Source: Silene latifolia (lineage: Eukaryota; Streptophyta; Magnoliopsida; Caryophyllales; Caryophyllaceae). Taken from it: a stretch of 64,000 nt of DNA. The translations under genes and the position numbers were made by a program. Below the pieces are notes generated by a model that saw only the letters and a list, made by a program, of their open reading frames with translations, had not been told where the DNA came from and made no database searches. The stretch covers positions 66,316,099 through 66,380,098 of the forward strand of contig NC_133531.1 of the NCBI RefSeq assembly GCF_048544455.1, read 5' to 3'. Of the stretch, positions 47,834 to 56,748 are shown piece by piece (the stretch's first letter is position 1; each line of letters opens with the position of its first letter).

Positions 47834-49284
47834 AGTTGTCTGACCATGAGTTGGTGTCGGTCGACCAATTCAGATGATAGCAGCAATACACAGTGACTAT
47901 CATAATTTAAACCCTATTTCTATATAACATAAACTACGACATTCCCTATTCTCTTTTGTCAGTTCTAAAAACAAAAACTTTCAAATACACACACTTTTAG
48001 ATCGAGTAAGGGAGAAGAAGGAAGAACACGATTTCGGGATAAGAACGCTTCATTCATACATTGTATTCTTAAGTATGCTTATCGTTATTAATCTATTATT
48101 AGTTGTGATTGGAGATGAGACCCAAACCCTAATCGTAGTAATAATAGATATTCGTTCCATTTATCAAGGTATTGTGCGATAATTGATTGCAATCTTATTT
48201 TTTTGTAATTATGGCACAGATTCGTAGAGGATCGATTTTAGATCTTGTTTGTCATCATATTGCGGAGTTTGCCAATAAGGTAGGGATATCCTACTCAACT
48301 AAGTTCCTTCTATTATTGTTATTTCGTATAATGATGCTTGAAACGGAGTCCGGGAGCCGTGATGGCTGCGTGTGGTTGTTGGGGTCTGTCGACCTATGCC
48401 TGTGGTCGATCGACTTAGGCGTATTATGGGAGTGTGGTTACAGCATTGTTTTTATAATCATATGCATGACATTTTGTATTCATTGTTTTATCATTATTGC
48501 ATATTATATTGTATGTTATTGAGGAGTGGTGACAGGGAGATATGCCATTGTGATTTGTGTGCTGGGCATGGTACCATGGAGCTGTGCCGGTGATACGAAG
48601 GTGTGTTTGTATATGAGTATTGGTACAATGACAGGAAGTGTACCATTTGGTATGTGCACATTGCCAGAGAGTTGTGCCATACTTGCTAAAAGGGGTGACG
48701 GTTGGCCTGTATGAAACGAGAGACCATCACTCAGTATGTTTATTACAGATGCAGTGGTTATATTCATTTGATCCTTTCTATTGTTCTATCTTATACTTAC
48801 GCAATACTTCATTTATGCATTTATTTATTTAGTACTTTATTATATCCCTACTCAACCTTTGGTTGACGTGAGTTTGTCTGTTTTAAATTATCACCTATTT
48901 CCGGGATGGCCTGTTATGAACCATTCAATAATTTCCGGTTGAATGGGGAGCAGTTAATAAAGCAGGATCAGGTTAGGTGTTATGTTAGGGTGATGGCCAA
49001 AGTGGCGCTGAGTTTGTCAGAGTCTAGATGTCACGACTTGATCCTTTCACAGACATACATTATTCTTATTTACTAGTTCCGCTGTTATACATTATTTATC
49101 TTTTGGATTTGGAATTTGTAACTGTCAAGTTTGAGACAGAGTTTTAATAAAAATGTAAATTTTTATTTAAAGTACATTTGATTGCTTGACTTTGTTATTC
49201 ACTACCTCGGTTTACCGAGATGGTAACATGTCCTTTTAGTCGGAAATGCCTTGTTAAGGCTCCTTCCTAAACGGGGGTGTTACA

Positions 49285-49733
49285 CTTTATCTTTCCTAGA
49301 CCCTAGTTTCCTTCTCAACCGCTTTCCTTTTTTCTCACTTTTTTTATGAAGTACTTCATATCGTAAATTTTTGGGGAAAAAATCTCGACTTTTTTCCCTC
49401 TTTGATTTGTTAGTTGGCTAAAGATATGAGCTACTTAAATTTTGGATAAAAATTAGTTTACTTTCCACACACCATGTAATATCCGTGATTTCTAGAAGGT
49501 GCTCGATCAAGTAGAGAGTCGTTACTAGGGTGTGTAAAATCTTGCCCGGAGCGGATAAATGGAGCGGTCTGGACGGAATCTAGTGGACCAAAATTGGAAT
49601 TAAAATTAGGTCCGATCTCCGGTCCAACATTTTTGCCGATTCCAATTTTCAGTCCGGTTCAGATCGAAAGACCGGAATTATTATTATTTTATTTATTTCT
49701 TAAAATATTATTAAAAGAAATAATGTGGACCTA
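49285..49733. other. Unassigned spacer between Tekay-2 and Athila-2
   Basis: About 450 bp with no ORF and no clear element end. Includes a T-rich part (49310-49410) and a GGTCC/CCGGTCC-rich part (49550-49680). It could be older host sequence or a truncated repeat. Confidence 0.35.
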
Positions 49734-51124
49734 TGATGCGTGTATTTTATATAAGGTTTTTACCTCATTTTTACCCGTATTTCTTTGTTATTTATGTGGC
49801 ATCTAGCTACAAATGCCCCCGAATAGTCTGCTTTGGTTTGTCTTGTATAAATTGCAGGTATGAACCAGAAAGGAGCGAAATCAAGCCTGAACTTGTCCTA
49901 ATCGCATGCATTTTGGAGAACAAGGAATCGGAGCTTGGAATCTGTCACTTAGAGATGCGTGAAGTGGCCTCGGAAGGTGTTAAGGAGTTCACCCGTGCTT
50001 ATATAGCTTGATCGACCTATTTTGCTACTCATAGTGGTCGATCGAATGCTTTATCCATCAAGAATCACTTGATCGAGCTCTGCCTTTACTCGATCGAGAT
50101 GGCTACCCTCTGAAGTCTTCGATCGAACGGATTGTCAAGCATTCTCCTTGATCGAGTGGTTTCATTTCACTCGATCGAGAGCCTATGTGTTTTATGTGGG
50201 CTTTGAGTTGTTTTCGAGATTTCCTTTTGTAATTAGGATAAATAAGTTATGACGGCAGACAAGATTTTTTTGTTCTTCTTTTTCCTCTCTCCTTTCCTTC
50301 GACTCTTTCTCTTACTCTCGGAGAACCTTTGCTCTTAAACCCTAACTTTGGATTTTTCCTTCTTGTAATCAGTACTCTTTATTCTACTCTTAATCTCTAA
50401 TCAAAGACTGGTTCTATTGCTTATTTCCCTTTAATCTCTATTATTGATTCTCTCTTTTCATACTTCTATTGTGTTGAATTTCTATAGTTCATGTATCATT
50501 GTTGTTTGCTCGATAATCATGCATAGCTAATCTCTCTTGCTAAGACATAGGGGAGCCATGATTTTAAAGAAATTATGAATAGGTGATTGGACTTGATGCG
50601 AATTAGATCTATATTGTTAATCGCTGCATATAATTGTTCTTGTCTACTTGAGTCGACGCAATTAGGTAATTAATCACGGTACACCTTGACCTAGATCGAA
50701 AGATTGGAAAAGGTAAGACCTGCAGCAAACATTAGGGCATTCTAATAAGGGCGGAAGTTAAGTTAGAAATGTCTTAGGGCGAATACCGGACCGGAAGGAC
50801 CTTTTCACTACCCTGTAGATCGAATTTGCATTGACCTGTGACCCTAGATTACATTTCTCAAGAATTATGGTGAACCGACTGTCTTAGCTACTTTCTCTCT
50901 GCTTGATTGTTATCAACTCCCTTCTTTATTTCTCTTACTTTATTTCTCTCCTTGGATCTCCTTAGATTAGAACAATCATTTAAAAAGAAAACCCAAGAAA
51001 CTGTGACTCAGGCGGACTTAGTTAGCAGACATTTTCCCATCTCCCTAGGGAGATCGACCCTATTTACCGCTAACTTCTGTTGGTAGTATTAGGTATTTAT
51101 TTTTGATACTAAAACGACGTATCA
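49734..51124 (+). repeat. Athila-2 5' LTR
   Basis: 1391 bp from TGATGCGTGTATTTTATATA to AAACGACGTATCA. The phrase ATGCCCCCGAATAGTCT near the start and GGGAGATCGACCC near the end are typical of Athila/Tat LTRs. Confidence 0.88.
50010..50190. repeat. TCGATCGAG palindromes in the Athila-2 LTR
   Basis: Seven copies of TCGATCGAG, TTGATCGAG or TCGATCGAA within 180 bp. The same motif recurs in frame within gag at 52578-52850. Confidence 0.85.
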
Positions 51125-51128
51125 ATTT

Positions 51129-51146
51129 TGGCGCCATTGCCCGGGA
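51129..51146 (+). promoter_or_regulatory. Athila-2 primer-binding site
   Basis: TGGCGCCATTGCCCGGGA differs at a few bases from the Asp-tRNA complement TGGCGCCGTTGCCGGGGA seen in Athila-1. It lies four bases inside the LTR end. Confidence 0.85.
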
Positions 51147-51311
51147 GGTGGCGTAATTTTGTTGCTTATTTTAAGTTTGTCTCTCGTCTCAAGGAACTCA
51201 TTCCTTGAGACTGATCTCATATTTTTATAAGTGCTTTATTAGTGTTGCAGGAAATCTGTTTTAGAAGAGAACATTGTCATACCTGCTCTTCTGTAGACTC
51301 TACTTGCTGAG

Positions 51312-52802
51312 ATGCCGAATATCGCCAGTCACTCAGAGCCTACGGTGGATTCTCTGCCTAAAGGTTTCTTGCTTCCTACTACAGATGCAGGGACCTTTGG
51401 AATCCATCCATCCTATATACAATTGGTTGAGAGAAATCTCTTCAAGGGATTACCTAGTGAAGATCCATGTAAGCATATAGAGCTTTTTACAGAGTACTGT
51501 TCCACCATTCCTTTAGCTGCTGGGGTGACGCAGGATAGGGTTAAGGGAGTCCTTTTCCCTTTTTCTTTGACTGATGATGCCCGGGAATGGTTGAGAGATT
51601 TGGACAGGGAAGCTGCCGGTGTTACTGACTGGAATTCCCTTGCTTTAGCCTTCTACAGACGGTATTTCCCACCGCAACGCACTAATGCGTTGAGAGGCCA
51701 AATAACTGCATTTGAACAATTGCCTACTGAAGATTTGAATGGGGCTTGGACTAGGTTCAAGAGACTTGTTCATTCTGTACCTCATCACGGCTTCAAATGT
51801 TGGTTCCTATGTACCCAATTCTACAATGGGTTATATCCTGACCACAGAGCCATATTAGATAGCGCAGCCAAAGGAAGGTTCCAGAAAAATGTTGAAGATG
51901 ATCAAGGATGGCACCTTATTGAAGAAATGGCCATTCACGTAGCTGAATATGGAAATCCTAGAGGAGGTAGGCGCGTAAATGAGTCTTTGGTAGCTGAGGT
52001 AGAAAGTTCCAGTGGAAGGCTAGACAATTCGGAGATGTTACAAACTACGGGTGTGCATGAACAGGTTTATGCCATAACTGAGCAGGAGGTGATTTGTGGT
52101 AAATGCGGTACGGAGGGGCATGACCCTATCACTTGTATGGCAGATGTGGAGCGCGTCCGCGCTTATCAAAAATTCAAGCAAGGAGTACCATTCTCTAAGC
52201 TATATGAAGACTTGACCATGACAAGTACCTCTAGTCCTTCTAAACCAATGCCACAACCAGTTGATTCACCCTCTACAATTGGAGAACTTGCAGAGTTGAA
52301 ATCCTTAGTGCTAAACTTAACACTTCAGTTTGGAAAGAAGTCCGACAAAGATGACAACGCTATAGAAGAGCTGCAAGACCAAGTGGCGCGTCTTTCATCC
52401 GCGCAAAGTCTAGTGAATCACCCACCTCCATGTGACCCGATCAATGCCATAAATCTCCGAAGCGGTCTTACTTATGATGGACCGAAAATGCCGGAAGATG
52501 AGGTTATAACTTCTGATGAGACTCCGGATATTGTTTTTGAGGAGTTAAGTAACGTTGTCCCTGCTGAACATCGTCAGATAGCTCGATCGAATGCCCCTCC
52601 CCCTCGATCGAGTGATATTTCCTCCACAAGTACTCGATCGAATACTCCCTCTATTCGATCGAGAGAAGCCCAAATTGCTGAATTCGATCGAGGATATCAT
52701 TATTCTCGATCGAGTAAATTGCCCAACAACAATGTTCGATCGAGTGATTTAGGCCCTCGATCGAACTGTGCTGAATTTGAAGAACTCGATCGAGAGGTAT
52801 GA
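51312..52802 (+). CDS. gag: Athila-2 Gag
   Basis: Open for 496 codons. The Gag capsid-type domain covers about residues 50-220 (GVLFPFSLTDDAREWLRDLD, then LALAFYRRYFPPQRTNALRG and LNGAWTRFKRLVHSVPHHGF). A CCHC-like knuckle, CGKCGTEGHDPITC, is near residue 262. The linker has AINLRSGLTYDGPKMP. From about residue 420 the chain is Ser/Arg-rich because TCGATCGAG motifs are translated as Arg-Ser. The start at 51312 is the first ATG after the leader; compared with Athila-1 about 95 N-terminal residues are absent, so the true start may be lost. The TGA at 52800 separates it from protease by a short in-frame gap. Confidence 0.87.
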   Translation: MPNIASHSEPTVDSLPKGFLLPTTDAGTFGIHPSYIQLVERNLFKGLPSEDPCKHIELFTEYCSTIPLAAGVTQDRVKGVLFPFSLTDDAREWLRDLDREAAGVTDWNSLALAFYRRYFPPQRTNALRGQITAFEQLPTEDLNGAWTRFKRLVHSVPHHGFKCWFLCTQFYNGLYPDHRAILDSAAKGRFQKNVEDDQGWHLIEEMAIHVAEYGNPRGGRRVNESLVAEVESSSGRLDNSEMLQTTGVHEQVYAITEQEVICGKCGTEGHDPITCMADVERVRAYQKFKQGVPFSKLYEDLTMTSTSSPSKPMPQPVDSPSTIGELAELKSLVLNLTLQFGKKSDKDDNAIEELQDQVARLSSAQSLVNHPPPCDPINAINLRSGLTYDGPKMPEDEVITSDETPDIVFEELSNVVPAEHRQIARSNAPPPRSSDISSTSTRSNTPSIRSREAQIAEFDRGYHYSRSSKLPNNNVRSSDLGPRSNCAEFEELDREV

Positions 52803-52850
52803 ATTCCTCGATCGAGTACTTTTTTTTTAGAATGTGTTCGATCGAGTGGA
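52578..52850 (+). repeat. In-frame TCGATCGAG array at the end of Athila-2 gag
   Basis: Eleven copies of TCGATCGAG or TCGATCGAA lie in the Gag C-terminal linker, across the stop and into the start of the protease frame, encoding repeated Arg-Ser, Asp-Arg or Ser-Ser pairs. Spacing ranges from about 17 to 40 bp. Confidence 0.88.
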
Positions 52851-53265
52851 TAAGGTTCTGTCACGTTCTATCAAAGGTAAAGATAAGGTCGCAGGTCCGC
52901 TTATTGCTACCAGAGTTCCTTATCCGGGACGTCTGAAAGATGTTAAGGTCGAGCGACAGTACGGTAAGTTTGTGGACGTGGTCAAGAATCTTCAGGTAAC
53001 CGTCCCCATTACTGAACTTATTACCCAGGTACCTACTTACGTAAAATTTATGAAAGACATTTTGACACGTAAGAGAGAGCTTAGTGAATTTGAGACTATT
53101 GCATTTATGGAAGAGTCTAGTATTTTACTTCTTAATAAAGCTCCACCGAAAATGAAAGACCCGGGTAGCTTCTTTATTACCTGTACCATAGGAAACGAAG
53201 TGATAGATAAGGCTCTCTGTGATTTAGGAGCGAGTGTCAGTGTCATGCCTCTTTCTGTCTACAAG
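52834..53265 (+). pseudogene. gag-pro: Athila-2 protease, truncated by the Tat insertion
   Basis: Linker ATRVPYPGRLKDVKVERQYG, then the Athila protease lead-in (FMKDILTRKRELSEFETIAF, DPGSFFITCTIGNEVIDK) and the active site ALCDLGASVSVMPLSVYK. The next bases are the terminal TGTGG of the Tat LTR, so the codons after about 53265 are foreign. Frame with gag is the same apart from the TGA at 52800. Confidence 0.88.
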
Positions 53266-53976
53266 TGTGGACAATGGGGGCCACGGGGGCGCTTGGTAAA
53301 CAAGCGTTTGCATTTGTGGAGTCGCCACCAATTTATTGTGGAAAATTGTAACCATTCGAATACCTCGTGCCATGTCAAGACACAAAGTAGTGACATGAAC
53401 ACCAATAACTCGTTACCCTTAGCATTCTATGTCTAGAATGACTCTCGTGGATTCCAATGAACACGGATGTTCACAGAGATCTGGAGTAAGGGGTGAGGGT
53501 ACGTATTAGGAAGCTCTTTTGATCAAACACCTAATCCCGCCCGCCTCGATAGCGGCCTCTACTAATGATTAGGAAAATTGTCTATACTCGATATATTGTC
53601 GATTATGTGCATGCAATGCAACATCCAACGTTTTAATCCTAGCGTGTGAAGATTAATACTAAGTCGGTGAAACATGTAGTTTAGCAAACAATTTAGTCAA
53701 AGTTGGCTTTAAGTTCAATTACATGTGAAGGCATACAAATGATACAAAATACAATGATAAATACAATAAAGAAAATTACAATAATAAAAAATTACAATAA
53801 TTACAATGGGTTTGGCGATTTATGTCGAAAATAACTTTAAAACGGATAATTTGGGAAAAGGAAAGAAAGAATGAATCAACGAACAGATTATTAGGCGATA
53901 ATACGGTTAATAGTTAATTATACATAAGCTAATAAACTAGGTCAAGGCAGAACGGAAGTTCAGAGACAGAAATCAA

Positions 53977-54042
53977 CCTGGAACAGGCGTAGCAGGATTG
54001 CGCCCTTTGGAAGAGGTGCGGCGATTCTTGCGCGTACATTCC
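53977..54042. repeat. Palindromic module M1 (degenerate) in the Tat LTR
   Basis: Contains CCTGGAACAGGCGTAGCAGG, TTGCGCCC and GAAGAGGTGCGGCG, a worn version of modules M3-M5. Confidence 0.55.
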
Positions 54043-54548
54043 AAGGGTGAGTTCTGGCTGTGAAGCCGGAACTGCAAATCGTTAACATTAATTGGTGATT
54101 TTAAGGATTGATTATGATATTCGACTCGGATGAAAGTGATTTAACAGATTAATTATATATGAATAAGGGTCATAAAAGCAATAAAACATGGATGAAACGG
54201 AGTTAAGACGAATTATTTACATGAATGAACGACTGATTAGTGACATAGGTGAACTAATTAGCTTAAACATGACGACTTAACGACGAATTAATGACGAATA
54301 TGCGATGAATATGACAAAAGGCAGATATTGGATTACTCAATATGAACGAATTGAATTTCTACAACCCGGATTGTTTTTAATGACGAAAACCCGCAAATAT
54401 TGGATTACTTGGGATTTAAGTCGGGATTAACGATGAATTATATACTAATGAATGATAAATTATATACATGTGACATTATTATGGTATGTCAAAGAATTAG
54501 CAAAAACAAACGAAACAAATAAAGAAGACGAATTACAGAGGACGAAGG

Positions 54549-54612
54549 AAGAAGAAAAGAAGCAGGAACTGCGGCAGCCTCATGAAGAGGCGCAGCAGTT
54601 GCTGCGTCCTTT
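54549..54612. repeat. Palindromic module M2 in the Tat LTR
   Basis: Half-module AGCAGGAACTGCGGC followed by a good unit GAAGAGGCGCAGCAGTTGCT and GCGTCC. Confidence 0.7.
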
Positions 54613-55052
54613 CTCGACGGTTTGTCTTCTGGTAATCCAAAAAAAGGGTTTTAAACGAGGTTTTATAAATCGGTTTTAAGAGGTGTTTTCGACATAAATC
54701 TTACATTAATGATACAAAAAGTAAATAACAATAAATAAAAGAGAGATTTACACCCTCAGACTTACATGTTTGACGAAACGAGATGAAATAAGTTTATGTT
54801 TAGTGATGCTCGACTCGAATGTAACGAAAGTGCCCTTGTAAGAGGAAAACGATTAGATTAATTAAGTTGATTAGTTGTGGAGTTGGTCAAATTGGTCGGT
54901 CATGCAAACAAGGCTGGTACTCAGAAGGATCCGAGCTTACGTGGTCGAATGTTCAAGCATGTAGACGCCAAAAACTAAGAACGTGGTCTAGAATGCAAAG
55001 GGAGAAGAGAAGGGCGGACACTCGCGTGAGAAATATGAGGAGCGAAGGCTCC

Positions 55053-55060
55053 TATTTATA
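55053..55060 (-). promoter_or_regulatory. TATA box of the Tat LTR
   Basis: Minus strand reads TATAAATA, followed by AGGAGCCTTCGCTCC. Position within the LTR fits a U3 promoter; transcription would start near 55025 and run leftwards. No other TATA-like run as clear is seen in the LTR. Confidence 0.65.
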
Positions 55061-55153
55061 CTAATCACGTGAAGGAATAGGGTTTTCGGAGAGACTTTGG
55101 AAGTGAATCTCGAAAAGATATGAAAAAGATACGAAAAATACGCAGAAAAGGAC

Positions 55154-55221
55154 CTGGGAAGAGGCGCAGCAGTCACTGCGTCTCTTGGAAGAGGCGCAGC
55201 ACCTGCTGCGTCTGTTCCCAG
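55154..55221. promoter_or_regulatory. Palindromic module M3, upstream of the LTR TATA box
   Basis: Bounded by CTGGGAA and TTCCCAG, with two inner units, GAGGCGCAGC...CTGCGTC and GAGGCGCAGC...GCTGCGTC. The whole is near-palindromic, so it reads the same from both strands. It lies about 93 bp upstream of the minus-strand TATA box. Role as an enhancer-like element is inference. Confidence 0.7.
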
Positions 55222-55640
55222 ATGGTTTCCTCCTGCGGAAGAAAGATTTCCGCGTTTAAGTTATGGAATGACGGGATAATTTGGTTTTCCTTAATATTTT
55301 GTATGAATATTACGGGAAATTGTTTACCAAAGATTAAAAGATTGTGAAAGATTTATAAAATATGGAATAGAAATATCCGGAACATTCCAGAACATTCTGA
55401 CTCGGGATTTAATGGTTATCAGAAAATGAAGAAGGTTTTAGGCCCGGACTCCAAATGTACTCTAATTACTGTCAAAACGACCGTATCGGCGCATAGATGA
55501 CAACTAAGAGGTAGACATTAGTGTTTGAGCAATCACTTGATGATAAACTTATGAACTGTCACAAATCGTTCAGCGTACCAAACATGCGGCCCAATCATCA
55601 CCGGGTGGTTTGCGGGAGGTGCATAAATGAGGTATCTACA

Positions 55641-55656
55641 GAGCCTCCACTTTGAC
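55641..55656 (-). promoter_or_regulatory. Tat polypurine tract
   Basis: Minus strand reads GTCAAAGTGGAGGCTC immediately before the LTR start TGTAGATACC, the expected plus-strand primer position. Confidence 0.75.
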
Positions 55657-56550
55657 TGAGGCTTGGACAAGGCGAAAGTCAAAGTATAACCATCAGGTCA
55701 ATCGAAGATTACAACCTGACGACTATGGCGACGCGAGGCGGTTCAAGGGGTCTGAGCCAAGGACCTGTCGTCGGGAACATTTTAGAGTTTGTCGACTATC
55801 GGGGAGGGTCGTTTAAAGTCCATTAGACTATGTGAGGAGGCTCACCAGCCATAAGAATAGACCATACCTGAGATACCCCTGGGTGAAACGGGACTGAAGA
55901 CGCTTCGGCAAAACTCTTTAGTCTGAAGATAACTTGGTGTCTGAAGGCATTAGGGGTCACAGGGATTCTGAAAGGGGTCGTTTGAAGGATTCACGGTAAA
56001 TTTCTGAAAGATTTAAAGGGTTTATCCTGAAAAGGGTTACCTAAGAGATATGAAGGTTTGTCTGAGGAATAATAAGGAAACGATGATTTTTAGGGAAGAC
56101 AACAGGACACAGTCTGGAACTGCTGGGAGAAATCTGTTTGTGTTCAGCTTCAAACAATCTTCGGAAGAATTCGGGGTCAATGTTGATCTCCATGTCTCGA
56201 GAGGAAGTGACTGTCGGTCGTGAACTCTCGTTGGGGGAACATAATCGGGAACTGATCTCCATGTCTCGAGAGGGAAAGTCTATCCGTGTACTCTCGCTGG
56301 GGGAATATAATGAAGGCGTGTCGAAATACCTGTGAAGGAATACTGGCTCGCTGTGACAAGCAAAAGTCTTGAGAGCGATAAATAACGTATAATAGTCTGC
56401 AGTTGGCTTAGAGATTAGGGTCTGACCGAAGAATTATCGTCAAACGGACCAAAAAAAGATATAATGGCATCGAGGAAGAGGCGCACCAAAGATGGGCCCA
56501 CAAATAATGAACTCATAACGAATTTTCGAAAACTCGTATGGAGGGAAGCT
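55657..56550. other. Spacer between Tat 3' LTR and first accessory gene
   Basis: About 900 bp, no convincing ORF. 56186-56313 is a tandem duplication of about 66 bp with CTCCATGTCTCGAGAGG and GAACTCTCGTTGGGGGAA in each copy. A stray half module GAAGAGGCGCAC lies at about 56475. Confidence 0.6.
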
Positions 56551-56614
56551 AAGGAAGAGGCGCAGTAAGAGCTGCGTCTCTTGGAAGAGACGCAGCGCCT
56601 GCTGCGTCTATTCC
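56551..56614. promoter_or_regulatory. Palindromic module M4 upstream of accessory gene 1
   Basis: Two units; the second is a perfect 9 bp inverted repeat, AGACGCAGC (56588-56596) and GCTGCGTCT (56601-56609), with a 4-base loop. The module ends 135 bp before the ATG at 56749, against 134 bp for M5 and accessory gene 2. Confidence 0.75.
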
Positions 56615-56748
56615 TGAGTGTGTCTTTTCTGCGTAAAAACGCGATAAACAGAGGGATTCAATTCATTTGTTCGAAACACAAATTTACAATTTCTCTCTCA
56701 AATCTTAACCATTTCCGCTAAAATTTGATCCAAAAGCTTCCATTCATC

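Larger units (their letters stand above)
34710..49284 (+). repeat. Tekay-2 3' LTR, split by Athila-1
   Basis: Two pieces, 34710-34939 (start TGTAATACCCCG) and 47839-49284 (end CGGGGGTGTTACA), join to about 1.68 kb after removing Athila-1 and one AGTTG copy. The 3' part has the block CGGTTTACCGAGATGGTAAC (49207-49226) shared with two other LTRs here. TCGACC/GGTCGATCGAC palindromes occur near 34868, 47856 and 48390-48415. The rest of 47839-49284 has no genuine ORF. Confidence 0.8.
49734..53265 (+). mobile_element. Athila-2: 5' LTR, gag and start of protease
   Basis: Plus-strand Athila 5' portion: LTR, tRNA-Asp-type primer site, gag, Gag-protease linker and protease cut at its active site by the Tat element inserted at 53266. 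The remainder should lie beyond the right of the window. Divergent from Athila-1 in LTR and in Gag N-terminus, so a different family. Confidence 0.9.
53266..55640 (-). repeat. Tat 3' LTR
   Basis: Plus strand runs from TGTGGACAATGGGGG to GAGGTATCTACA, so on the minus strand it starts TGTAGATACCTC and ends CCCATTGTCCACA. Length is about 2375 bp. It has a TATA box on the minus strand and three copies of the GC-rich palindromic module. An ACAAT-rich low-complexity stretch lies at 53735-53805. ORFs within (for example 54452-54679) have no recognisable domain. Confidence 0.83.

Noticed and set aside
48187-48832. Small ORFs in the Tekay-2 LTR
   Set aside because: Overlapping in several frames, no recognisable domain, and within the joined LTR 34710-34939 plus 47839-49284.
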